8,031 nucleotides of DNA from an uncultured Acetobacteraceae bacterium (GCA_937874445.1 CALNAL010000367.1:1-8031), one strand, 5' to 3'; shown: positions 1 through 6,700, counted from the stretch's first letter. Program-made: numbers and translations. Notes: generated by a model not told the origin, from the sequence alone.

Positions 1-1
1 C

Positions 2-1585
2 CGCCTGCTCGCCGCACTCCCCCCCGCTCTGCTGGCCCCCGCCTGCCTCCCCATGACGGCGCTGGCCGCGGGGTCGGTGGCGCACCGGCTGACGGTGCTG
101 CATCTCAACGACTTCCACGCCCACCACGAACCGGCCGACGCCTCCGCCACCACCTGCGGGGGCGGACAGGCGGGCTGCTTCGGCGGCGCGGCGCGGCTGG
201 CCACGGCGGTGGCCCGCGAGCGCGCCGCCGCGAGCGCCGCCGGGCGGGCGGTGGTGCTGGTGGACGCCGGCGACCAGTTCCAGGGCAGCCTGTTCTTCAC
301 CGCCTTCAAGGGCGAGGTGGAGCGCGCGGTGATGCACGCCATCGGCACCGAGGCGATGGCGGTGGGCAACCACGAGTTCGACAACGGGCCGGCGGGGCTG
401 CGCGACTTCGTGCGCCCGGCGCGCTTCGCGGTGCTGGCGTGCAACATCGGCTTCGACGACGCGGAGCTGGCCGGGCGCGTCCGGTCCGGCGTGGTGGTGA
501 AGAAGGGCGGCCTGCGCCTCGGGCTGATCGGCCTGACCACGCCGGAGACCGCCAACATCTCCTCGCCCGGCCCCGGCGTGCGCTTCGCCGAGCCTGCCGC
601 CGCCGCGGCCGGGGCGGCGGCGCGGCTGCGCGCGGCGGGCGCGGAGGTGGTGCTGGCGCTCTCGCACCTCGGCTGGGCCGCCGACCGCGCCCTGGCCGGG
701 CAGGTCGCCGGGGTGGACGGATTCATCGGCGGACATTCCCACACGCTGCTTTCCGACGGCGAGCCGGGCGCCGCCGGTCCGGCCCATGCCGTCTTTTCCG
801 GCCCGGCCGGGCGCGCGGTGGTGGTGCAGGCCGCGGCCTACGGACGCTATCTCGGGCGGCTCGACCTCGACATCGCCGCCGACGGCACGCTGCTGGCCTA
901 CGGCGGAGACTGCCGCCACATCGGGCTGGACCTGCCCGAGGACCCCGCGGTGGCGGCGCTCGTCGCGGGCTACGCCGCCCGGCTCGGCACCGTGCGTGCC
1001 CGGCGCGTGGGGCACCTCGCCGCCGAACTCTCCAACGTGACCTGCCGGGTGACGGAATGCGCGCTGGGCGACCTCGTCGCCGACGCCATGCTGGCCGCCG
1101 CCCCCGGCGCGGAGGTGGCGCTCGTCAACGGCGGAGGACTGCGCGCCGGGCTGCCGGCCGGGGAGGTCACGCTCGGGCAGGTGCTCGCCGTGCTGCCCTT
1201 CGGCAACACGCTCGCCACCTTCGAGCTGACCGGCGCCGACCTGCGCGCCGCCCTCGCGCACGGGCTCGAACGGGCCGGCCAGGGCGGTTTCCCCCAGGTC
1301 GCGGGGGTGCACCTCGCCTGGAATCCGCTGGCCGCCGGCGATGCGCGGCTGGTCTCGCTGTCCGTGCGCCAGGCCGACGGCACCCTCGCGCCGCTCGACG
1401 ACGCGCGGGTCTATCGGGTCGTCGCCAACGACTTCCTCCGCCGCGGCGGCGACGGCTACGACGTGCTCCGCACCGCCGCGCGCAACCCGTACGATACCGG
1501 GCCGCCCCTGGACGCGATCGTGTCCTCGGCCCTCGGCCGCGGGGCCACCGCCACGCTCGACGGACGGATCAGCCTGCTGCGCTGA
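2..1585 (+). CDS. Secreted bifunctional metallophosphatase / 5'-nucleotidase (UshA/CD73 family), 5' end outside window
   Basis: Hydrolyses nucleoside 5'-phosphates or related phosphoesters outside the cytoplasm, for nucleotide and phosphate scavenging (family knowledge). The frame is open to the left edge. The codons before the first ATG (position 53) encode a hydrophobic Leu/Ala/Pro stretch, which I read as part of a signal peptide, so the true start probably lies outside the window. Numbering from that ATG, the metallophosphatase domain shows DFH (D20, H22), GDQ (D74), GNHE (105-108), SHLGW (H205) and GGHSH (H228, H230), which are the two-metal ligands. The C-terminal nucleotidase domain has NGGG (from N359), PFGN, and NDFLRRGGDGYD with F461, the usual base-stacking position. 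Cysteine pairs C35/C42 and C331/C336 sit where CD73-type enzymes carry disulfides, which fits export. No truncation is seen at the 3' end. The stop lies 9 nt before the first hairpin of repeat copy 1. The exact substrate cannot be told from sequence. Confidence 0.9.
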   Translation, partial: RLLAALPPALLAPACLPMTALAAGSVAHRLTVLHLNDFHAHHEPADASATTCGGGQAGCFGGAARLATAVARERAAASAAGRAVVLVDAGDQFQGSLFFTAFKGEVERAVMHAIGTEAMAVGNHEFDNGPAGLRDFVRPARFAVLACNIGFDDAELAGRVRSGVVVKKGGLRLGLIGLTTPETANISSPGPGVRFAEPAAAAAGAAARLRAAGAEVVLALSHLGWAADRALAGQVAGVDGFIGGHSHTLLSDGEPGAAGPAHAVFSGPAGRAVVVQAAAYGRYLGRLDLDIAADGTLLAYGGDCRHIGLDLPEDPAVAALVAGYAARLGTVRARRVGHLAAELSNVTCRVTECALGDLVADAMLAAAPGAEVALVNGGGLRAGLPAGEVTLGQVLAVLPFGNTLATFELTGADLRAALAHGLERAGQGGFPQVAGVHLAWNPLAAGDARLVSLSVRQADGTLAPLDDARVYRVVANDFLRRGGDGYDVLRTAARNPYDTGPPLDAIVSSALGRGATATLDGRISLLR

Positions 1586-1728
1586 AGCAAGGATCTTCTT
1601 TTTCCTGAAGGAAAAAGAAGCAAAAAGGACTTTTCCCCATTTGGCTCCGCGCGTGACACAGGCGCGGAGCCTAAATGAATGAAGCTTTCCTGGTTCTCCT
1701 TTCCCGAAAGGAGAACACCTTCCTTGCC
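1585..1728 (+). repeat. Three-hairpin dispersed repeat, copy 1
   Basis: This element matches positions 7796-7936 in the same orientation. Two blocks are identical between copies: 34 nt (1597-1630) and 40 nt (1682-1721). The middle differs by about eight substitutions and two single-base indels. It holds three hairpins. H1 (1595-1620) has 12-nt perfect arms, CTTCTTTTTCCT and AGGAAAAAGAAG, around GA. H2 has arms GGCTCCGCGC (1643-1652) and GCGCGGAGCC (1662-1671). H3 has arms GTTCTCCTTT (1693-1702) and AAAGGAGAAC (1707-1716) with a CCCG loop. It fills almost all of the 150-bp gap between two convergent genes, so a bidirectional transcript-end role is plausible. There is no U-run directly after any stem, so it is not a textbook intrinsic terminator. 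It has no transposase or coding content of its own. Confidence 0.85.
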
Positions 1729-1735
1729 TTGCTTC

Positions 1736-3547
1736 CTACCCGCCGAGATGCGTGCGGAAATGGGCGAGAACGGCGGAATACACCTGTGCCCGGTGGGCGG
1801 CGGTATTGAAGCCGTGGCCGGCCCAGGAGAGGCGCTCGTAGCGGACCGGCCGTCCGTGCCGGCGCAGCTCGGCCACCATCAGCTCGCTCTCGTGCAGCGG
1901 CACGCGGGGGTCGCGGTCGGCGTGCAGCACGAGGAGGGGGGCGCGCAGGGCGGCGGCGTGGCGCAGCGGGCAGATGCGGTCGAAGACCGTGCCCATGGCG
2001 TCGGGATAGCCGTATTCGCGGGCCCGGTGGTCGGCGCGCCAGGGGCTGGTGTGGGTGAGCAGCGTCGCGAAATCGGCGATGCCGTAGTAGTCCACGCCGG
2101 CCTGCCACAGGTCGGGCTGCAACGTGAGGGCGGCGAGCACGGCATAGCCGCCGTAGGACTGGCCCATGATGCCGATGCGGACGGCATCGATCTCGGGGCG
2201 GGCGGCGATGAAGGCGTGGGTGGCGGCGAGGTCGTCGAGATAGATGGGGCGGCGCTCCAGCTCGTCGGCGAGCATCCAGGCGCGGCCGTAGCCGGTGGAA
2301 CCGCGCAGGTTGGGCATCAGCACGGCGAAACCGGCCTCGAGAAGCATCTGCATGTCGGGGCGGAAGTTGGCGCGCGTCTGGGCCGCGGGGCCGCCGTGGA
2401 CCCACACCACCGCGGGCCAGCCGCCGGCCGGCGCGGGGCCGCGCGGGGTGGCATAGAAGCCGGGCAGATCGCGCCCGTCGGCGGCCTTCCAGCTCACCAG
2501 CGCGAAGGGGATCGGCGTGGGGGCGGGCGGTTCCGGCGCGAGCAGGCAGCGGGCGGCCCCGCCTTCGAGAATCCAGATGGCGGGCGGGGTGGCCGGGCCC
2601 GCCACCGAGAAGGCCAGGGCCCCGTCGGGAGCCCAGGCGAGGGCGGCCACGATGCCCTCGGGCAGGCCCGCGACGACGGGTCGCGCGCCGTCCGCCGGCC
2701 CCACGCGCAGGCGGGAAGAACCGCGGTCGTTCTCGACGGTGGCGAGGAGGGCGCCATCGGGAGAGAGCGACCAGGCCTCGACGTCCGCCTCGGGGGCGAA
2801 CAGCGGGGTCATCGCGCCGGTCTCGGGGTCGAGACGGACCAGGCGGATGAAGTCGGCGCCGGCATCGGTCAGGACGAGCAGGGCGGTGCCGGATTTCTCC
2901 CACTTCACCGCCGAGAAGCGGGCCTCGGGCAGGCCCGGAATGGCGCGCAGGCGGCCGTCTTCCAGGTCGAGCAGATGCAGGCGCTGCTCGGCGGAGGAAA
3001 TATCCTCCATCACCACCAGCGCGGGGGCGCCGGGCCGTGCGGCGGGGCTCCAGGCGGGGGCGGTGAGGATGCCCTGCCCCTCCAGCACCCGGCGACGGGC
3101 ACCGGTGGCGAGGTCCAGCGTGAGGATGTCGAAGAAGCGCGGATCGCGGTCGTTGGCGGCATAGGCGATCAAGGCGCCGTCGGGGGAAAAGCAGCCGAAG
3201 TTGTGGATGGTCCCCGGCGCGGCGGTGAGCGTGCACACGGCCCCGTCGGGGGAACGCAGGAAGAGGGCGTGGGCCTCGTCGCCGCCGGCGTCGTGGGCCC
3301 AGAGCAGGCGGTCGTCGGTGGGGGCGCGGGCCAGCTTCCAGGTCTTCTCGCCGTGCTCGGTGAGGGCGCGGGCGGCCGAGCCGTCGCGGGCGCATTGCCA
3401 CACCTGGGGCACGCCGGCCCCGCGCAGGTGCCACAGCGTCTGCCCGTCGGTGGAGAAAACCGGGGTGGAGACCGCCCCCGGCGCGACCCAGCGAAGGGCG
3501 CGCGGATCGTCGGCAGTAGCGGGGTCGGCGGGAATCAGCTCGGTCAT
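1736..3547 (-). CDS. S9 family serine peptidase (prolyl oligopeptidase / acylaminoacyl-peptidase type)
   Basis: A 603-residue serine peptidase that trims short peptides, for example by prolyl or acylaminoacyl cleavage. No signal peptide is visible, so it is probably cytoplasmic. The N-terminal ~340 residues look like a WD40-like beta-propeller, with repeated 'FSPDGALIAY'- and 'SLSPDGALLA'-type blades. The rest is an alpha/beta hydrolase: an oxyanion-region HGGP segment, LRGSTGYG, the nucleophile elbow GQSYGG with S464, the acid in DPRVP (D546) and the base in AGHGF (H578). The triad is complete and the length is normal for the family. The start at 3547 lies 9 nt after the stop of the upstream aldo/keto reductase, so the two are probably cotranscribed and translationally coupled; no strong Shine-Dalgarno is visible in that gap. 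The gene ends (TAG, 1736-1738) just beyond repeat copy 1. Cleavage specificity cannot be predicted. Confidence 0.9.
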   Translation of the reverse strand: MTELIPADPATADDPRALRWVAPGAVSTPVFSTDGQTLWHLRGAGVPQVWQCARDGSAARALTEHGEKTWKLARAPTDDRLLWAHDAGGDEAHALFLRSPDGAVCTLTAAPGTIHNFGCFSPDGALIAYAANDRDPRFFDILTLDLATGARRRVLEGQGILTAPAWSPAARPGAPALVVMEDISSAEQRLHLLDLEDGRLRAIPGLPEARFSAVKWEKSGTALLVLTDAGADFIRLVRLDPETGAMTPLFAPEADVEAWSLSPDGALLATVENDRGSSRLRVGPADGARPVVAGLPEGIVAALAWAPDGALAFSVAGPATPPAIWILEGGAARCLLAPEPPAPTPIPFALVSWKAADGRDLPGFYATPRGPAPAGGWPAVVWVHGGPAAQTRANFRPDMQMLLEAGFAVLMPNLRGSTGYGRAWMLADELERRPIYLDDLAATHAFIAARPEIDAVRIGIMGQSYGGYAVLAALTLQPDLWQAGVDYYGIADFATLLTHTSPWRADHRAREYGYPDAMGTVFDRICPLRHAAALRAPLLVLHADRDPRVPLHESELMVAELRRHGRPVRYERLSWAGHGFNTAAHRAQVYSAVLAHFRTHLGG

Positions 3548-3556
3548 GTCAGGCTT

Positions 3557-4414
3557 TCAGGCAGAGAGGGTGTCGAGTTCGGCGAGCGCCTCGGGGGGCA
3601 GCTCCAGGGTGGCGGCGGCCAGGTTCTCGCGCAGATGGACCAGCGAGGAGGTGCCGGGAATGAGCAGGATGTTGGGCGCGCGCCGCAGCAGCCAGGCCAG
3701 CGCCACCTGCATCGGCTTGGCCCCCAGCCTGGCGGCCACCGCGTCGAGGGCGGCCGACTGCAGCGGGCTGAAGCCGCCCAGCGGGAAGAAGGGCACGTAG
3801 GGAATGCCGTCGGCGGCGAGCTGGTCGATCAGCGCGTCATCGGCGCGGCAGGCGAGGTTGTAGGCATTCTGCACGCAGACGATCTCGCACATCCCGCGCG
3901 CCTCGGCGATCTGGCGCGGCGTTGCGTGGCTGATGCCGATGTGGCGGATCATCCCTTGGCGCTGCAGGTCGATGAGCACCTTCAGCGGCGCCGCGATGGG
4001 GCCCTCGGCGGGGTGCTCGGGGTGGAACATCAACCGCAGATTGACGACCTCCAGCGTCTGCAGGCCGAGATTGCGCAGGTTGTCCTCGGCGGCGCGGCGG
4101 ATCTCGTCGGGCGAAAAGGCCGGCAGCCAGTTGCCTCGCTCGTCGCGGCGGGCCCCGATCTTGGTCACGATCACGAGATCATCGGGGTAGGGCGCCAGCG
4201 CCTCGCGGACGATCTGGTTGGTGACATGCGGGCCGTAGAAATCGGAGGTGTCGATGTGGTTGACCCCCTGTGCCACGGCCTCGCGCAGCACCGCCACGGC
4301 GGCGGCGCGGTCAGCCGGAGGGCCGAAAATCCCGGGGCCGGAAAGGCGCATGGCGCCATAGCCGAGACGTCGTACGGTGTGGCCGGCGAGCGTGCAGGTA
4401 TCGATGTGCGACAT
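3557..4414 (-). CDS. pdxI: Aldo/keto reductase, pyridoxal reductase PdxI (YdbC) type
   Basis: Likely an NADPH-dependent reductase that converts pyridoxal to pyridoxine in vitamin B6 salvage. The 285-residue protein closely resembles, from memory, E. coli YdbC/PdxI along its whole length: LGYGAM near the N-terminus, HIDTSDFYGPHVTNQ, VTKIGARR, WLPAFSP, DNLRNLGL, AYVPFFPLGGF-like and IPGTSS (252-257, cofactor phosphate region). Aldo/keto reductase catalytic residues are D55, Y60 and K85. The usual fourth residue, a His on the next core strand, appears to be Arg (R127 in VVNLRLM), as I recall for E. coli YdbC too. The start at 4414 is supported by AGAAAGGGG (4430-4422) seven bases upstream. It is the first gene of a probable two-gene operon with the S9 peptidase. 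Another small aldehyde as substrate remains possible. Confidence 0.85.
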   Translation of the reverse strand: MSHIDTCTLAGHTVRRLGYGAMRLSGPGIFGPPADRAAAVAVLREAVAQGVNHIDTSDFYGPHVTNQIVREALAPYPDDLVIVTKIGARRDERGNWLPAFSPDEIRRAAEDNLRNLGLQTLEVVNLRLMFHPEHPAEGPIAAPLKVLIDLQRQGMIRHIGISHATPRQIAEARGMCEIVCVQNAYNLACRADDALIDQLAADGIPYVPFFPLGGFSPLQSAALDAVAARLGAKPMQVALAWLLRRAPNILLIPGTSSLVHLRENLAAATLELPPEALAELDTLSA

Positions 4415-4636
4415 CAGGACACCCCTTTCTGGATGAGGTCTGCGTGTAGGATATAGCTATGCGGCAGGCGTGTGGCGAGAGCGGGAGCCTTGTTGACAAC
4501 GCGCGCAAACTCGGGACTCTCGTGCACTCTGCGTTGAGCAGCCCTTCGGCAACGGAACGGCTGGAACTTTGAGTCGCTCGCGTTTTCGTGTACAGGGTGC
4601 TGGTTTCACGAACGCGTCATTGAGGGAGTCCTGCCC
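4415..4636. promoter_or_regulatory. Divergent intergenic region between pdxI-like and rquA-like genes
   Basis: This 222-bp gap must carry promoters for both directions. Its A+T content is visibly higher than in the surrounding genes. Readable items are: a perfect 8-bp palindrome ATAGCTAT (4453-4460) inside ATATAGCTAT, a possible -10 area for the leftward gene; a perfect consensus -35 hexamer TTGACA (4493-4498) facing right, lying within the odd palindrome GTTGACAAC, but with no good -10 at 16-18 bp spacing; and the stem-loop at 4579-4616. I see no convincing FNR box (TTGAT-N4-ATCAA), which would have been the expected oxygen-responsive site for a rhodoquinone gene. Confidence 0.5.
4579..4616 (+). 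promoter_or_regulatory. Interrupted inverted repeat in rquA-like leader
   Basis: The arm CGCG-TT-TTCGTG (4579-4590) pairs with CACGAA-CGCG (4607-4616): ten base pairs with a two-base bulge and a 16-nt loop. It ends 5 nt before the Shine-Dalgarno GAGGGAG (4622-4628). It could be a leader hairpin that affects ribosome access or an operator for a dimeric regulator. No function is demonstrated by the sequence alone. Confidence 0.35.
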
Positions 4637-5386
4637 ATGGGTTCGTCAATCGCGGAAGCGGGAGGTTTCGCACCCGCCAGGGTCACGACGGACGTCGGCG
4701 ACATCCTCGATTACGGTCCGGCCATCCCTGATTATCTCGATGACGTCTACTGGTGCTATTACGTCAAGCCCTGGGCCATCAAGCTCTACGAGCGTCCCTG
4801 GCTGGTCAACCTGATCCTCTGGGGCTGGTACCACGGGCTGAGCGACGCCGCCGTGGAGGCCATGGGGCCGAGCCTGACCGGCAAGTCCGTGCAGATCGCC
4901 TGCGCCTATGGCGGGCTGACCAACCAATTGGCCGAGCGCGTGCCCGAGGGCAGCCAGCTCGACGTGGTGGACGTGGTGGAAGGCCAGCTGCGCAACATGC
5001 GCAGCAAGCTGCCGGCCGGGGCCCGCGTGCGGGCGCTGCGCATGGATTCCTCGGACCTCAAGGTCCCCGACGCGACCTATGATCGCGCGCTGCTGTTCTT
5101 CCTGCTGCACGAGATGCCGCGCGACGTGCGCACCGCCACGCTGAAGGAGGCCATGCGCGTCGTCAAACCCGGTGGAAAGATCGTGCTCATCGAGTTTGCC
5201 CCCTGCGCGTTCTGGCACCCGCTGAAATACCTCTGGCATCTGCCGCTGCGTGTCCTCGAGCCCTTCGCCCACGACATCTGGACCCGCCCGATGGAGCACT
5301 GGCTGCCCGAGTGCTATCACGGCAAGAAAATCAAAAAGACCTTCTACTTCGGCCGCTTCTACCAGCGCGTCGAAATCGAGGTCTGA
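4637..5386 (+). CDS. rquA: RquA-like rhodoquinone biosynthesis methyltransferase-fold protein
   Basis: RquA converts ubiquinone to rhodoquinone by exchanging a methoxy for an amino group, using SAM as reported amino donor. Rhodoquinone's low potential lets complex II run as a fumarate reductase under low oxygen. The 249-residue protein has the N-terminal pattern I associate with RquA: PDYLDDVYWCYYVKP (31-45), a WLVNLILWG segment (55-63), and then a class I methyltransferase fold. Motif I is degenerate, QIACAYGGLT (86-95), in place of the canonical GxGxG. A D (D112) ends strand 2, and LLFFLLHEMP (152-161) replaces the ordinary post-III motif. The C-terminal part has HPLKYLWHLPLRVLEPFA, in line with the family. 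The start is set by GAGGGAG (4622-4628), 8 nt before the ATG. It is monocistronic, divergent from pdxI, and followed by a strong terminator. Identification is by recalled family motifs; an uncharacterised UbiE/UbiG-like methyltransferase is the alternative. Confidence 0.78.
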   Translation: MGSSIAEAGGFAPARVTTDVGDILDYGPAIPDYLDDVYWCYYVKPWAIKLYERPWLVNLILWGWYHGLSDAAVEAMGPSLTGKSVQIACAYGGLTNQLAERVPEGSQLDVVDVVEGQLRNMRSKLPAGARVRALRMDSSDLKVPDATYDRALLFFLLHEMPRDVRTATLKEAMRVVKPGGKIVLIEFAPCAFWHPLKYLWHLPLRVLEPFAHDIWTRPMEHWLPECYHGKKIKKTFYFGRFYQRVEIEV

Positions 5387-5410
5387 CCCCGGCCCTCTGC
5401 ACCGGCACAA

Positions 5411-5446
5411 CAAAACACCGGCCCCCCGAAGGAGGCCGGTGTTTTG
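5411..5446. terminator. Rho-independent terminator, probably bidirectional
   Basis: Arms CAAAACACCGGCC (5411-5423) and GGCCGGTGTTTTG (5434-5446) form a perfect 13-bp stem with a 10-nt loop. The G+C core is flanked by AAAA on one side and TTTT on the other, so either strand yields a hairpin ending in a short U-run. It begins 24 nt after the rquA-like stop and lies 59 nt beyond the stop of the convergent hydrolase gene. This fits a shared terminator for both. Confidence 0.9.
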
Positions 5447-5450
5447 CAAT

Positions 5451-5484
5451 CCGAAGTCCGGCCGAAGTCCGGCCAAGGTCCGGG
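5451..5484. repeat. Short tandem repeat, 11-bp unit
   Basis: CCGAAGTCCGG occurs twice head to tail (5451-5461, 5462-5472), followed by a diverged third unit, CCAAGGTCCGGG (5473-5484). It lies in the convergent gap, between the terminator and the end of the hydrolase gene. It is most simply replication slippage in non-coding DNA; copy number may differ between strains. Confidence 0.7.
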
Positions 5485-5505
5485 CCGAGGCCCGTGGCGC
5501 GCGAA

Positions 5506-6171
5506 TCAGTCGGCGGCGAGCGCCATGGAGCGCGAGGCGAGAGTCTTGCGCACGTAGTCCTCGATATACCCCGCGATGGTATTGGCGTGGGTGGCGAAGA
5601 TGTGGTCCGCGCCGGGGATGATGCGATAGTCGATGGTGACGCCCTTCTGGGTATTGAGCTTGTCCACCAGCTTGCGCACGGCGGGCTCGGGCACGAGGTC
5701 GTCGGAATCGCCATGCACCAGCAGGCCGCCGCAGGGACAGGGGGCGAGGAAGCCGAAGTCGTAGTGGTTGGCCGGCGGGGCGACGCTGATCCAGCCGGAA
5801 ATTTCCGGCCGGCGCATCAGCAGCTGCATGCCGACGAAGGCGCCGAAGGAATAGCCCGAGATCCACAGGCCGGAGGAGTTGGGATTGACGGCCTGCATCC
5901 AGTCGAGCGCCGCGGCGGCATCGCCGATCTCGCCCATGCCGCCGTCATAGCGGCCCTGGGACCGGCCGACCCCGCGAAAATTGAAGCGCATCACCGAGAA
6001 GCCCAGGCGCTGGAAGGTCTGGTACATCGTATAGGTGATACGGTTGTTCATGGAGCCGCCCTGCAGGGGATGGGGATGCAGCAGCAGGGCGAGCGGAGCA
6101 CCGGGCTCCTTGGAATGATGGTAGCGACCCTCCAGCCGGCCGTCGGGGCCGGCGAACATGACCTCAGGCAT
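5506..6171 (-). CDS. Alpha/beta hydrolase (COG2945 / dienelactone-hydrolase-like)
   Basis: A compact 221-residue serine hydrolase with no signal peptide, hence probably cytoplasmic. Visible features are HPHPLQGGSMNN (32-43), which carries the oxyanion region typical of this group; the nucleophile elbow GYSFG with S108; the acid in HGDSDDLVP (D157 most likely, D155 or D158 as alternatives); and the base in GADH (H190). FNFRGVGRSQG (near 70-80) is a strong family signature. Family members are poorly characterised esterases or thioesterase-like enzymes, so no substrate is claimed. It starts at 6171 with only a weak GGA 6-8 nt upstream. It is convergent with the rquA-like gene and divergent from the cysteine desulfurase. 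Such a hydrolase beside a NifS/IscS-type gene is an arrangement I associate with Acetobacteraceae genomes, from memory. Confidence 0.88.
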   Translation of the reverse strand: MPEVMFAGPDGRLEGRYHHSKEPGAPLALLLHPHPLQGGSMNNRITYTMYQTFQRLGFSVMRFNFRGVGRSQGRYDGGMGEIGDAAAALDWMQAVNPNSSGLWISGYSFGAFVGMQLLMRRPEISGWISVAPPANHYDFGFLAPCPCGGLLVHGDSDDLVPEPAVRKLVDKLNTQKGVTIDYRIIPGADHIFATHANTIAGYIEDYVRKTLASRSMALAAD

Positions 6172-6700
6172 GGTGTTCCGAAATCCGCTTTCTGTTCGCT
6201 TCGGCCGCGAAGGGCCGGGGAAAATTCATGGATGAACGAGAAGGCACGTCGGCGCGTCCGGAGGGGAAGAAAGCGGGGCAGGCCCGCGGTCAGTGCAGCC
6301 GGGCCGAGGTACGACAAGGCCCACGCCTCCGAGGCGTTGCTTTCTGATCCATCTGCCCACGCGTATTCACCTTCGCCCGGAAGGGATGGCCTCGGGAAGA
6401 CACCTAGCGTGTCCGCCCCGGCCCGTGCCGTCCGGCTGATCCGTCTGGATGCGTTGTCTGCGCCAGTGGTCCGGCCCTGAACAGACACACTCCCGGCCGG
6501 GCCGCCAAACCGGGAACCTGCCCGTATATAGCGACTTTGGCCCGGGGCTCTGCAACGGAAATATGTCAGCCATGCTTGCTTTTCGCGTCAGCGTCCCCGC
6601 CCGGCCGGAGGCGCCCCTGCTTGCAATCCTGTCCTTGCGCGCGAATCCTGGAATGGGAAACGGCATGGCCCGTGCCTGACACTTCCGGGACGCCTTCGGC
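6172..6700. other. 529-bp stretch without a convincing gene
   Basis: This region separates the divergent hydrolase and desulfurase genes and is larger than two promoters need. It holds small inverted repeats: CTTCG-GCCG-CGAAG (6199-6212), the 15-bp palindrome at 6323-6337, and CCCGGCCGGG (6492-6501). TATATA (6525-6530) is a possible -10 for the rightward gene, without a recognisable -35. Small open frames exist (for example 6232-6480 and 6449-6679, both +). They are Arg-rich or low-information, lack clear ribosome binding sites and show no known domain, so I do not call them. I found no tRNA-like fold or riboswitch I could recognise. A small RNA or a decayed gene is possible. Confidence 0.5.
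6323..6337. repeat. Perfect 15-bp palindrome
   Basis: ACGCCTC-C-GAGGCGT has 7-bp perfect arms around one central base. It sits in the middle of the long divergent gap, about 150 bp from the hydrolase start and 365 bp from the desulfurase start. It has the shape of a dimeric-regulator operator, but G+C-rich DNA also produces such palindromes by chance. Confidence 0.4.

Noticed and set aside
1595..1620. H1 of the repeat as a standard rho-independent terminator
   Set aside because: The stem is A/T-rich and is followed by CAAAAAGG, not a U-run; it may end transcripts in another way, but the standard signature is absent.
1671..3434. 587-codon - strand open frame overlapping the S9 gene in another frame
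   Set aside because: Arg/Pro-rich translation with no domain; its C-terminus is just the reverse of repeat copy 1.
1679..4456. Very long + strand open frame (925 codons) opposite the pdxI-like and S9 peptidase genes
   Set aside because: It is antisense to two genes with complete catalytic motifs, rich in Gly/Gly-His low-information sequence, and begins inside the repeat. Such frames are expected in high-G+C DNA.
4493..4521. Sigma-70 promoter for the rquA-like gene from TTGACA
   Set aside because: The bases at 16-18 bp spacing (around ACTCTC) do not resemble a -10 box.
6232..6480. 82-codon Arg-rich + strand frame in the long gap
   Set aside because: No ribosome binding site, no recognisable domain, and composition typical of random high-G+C frames.
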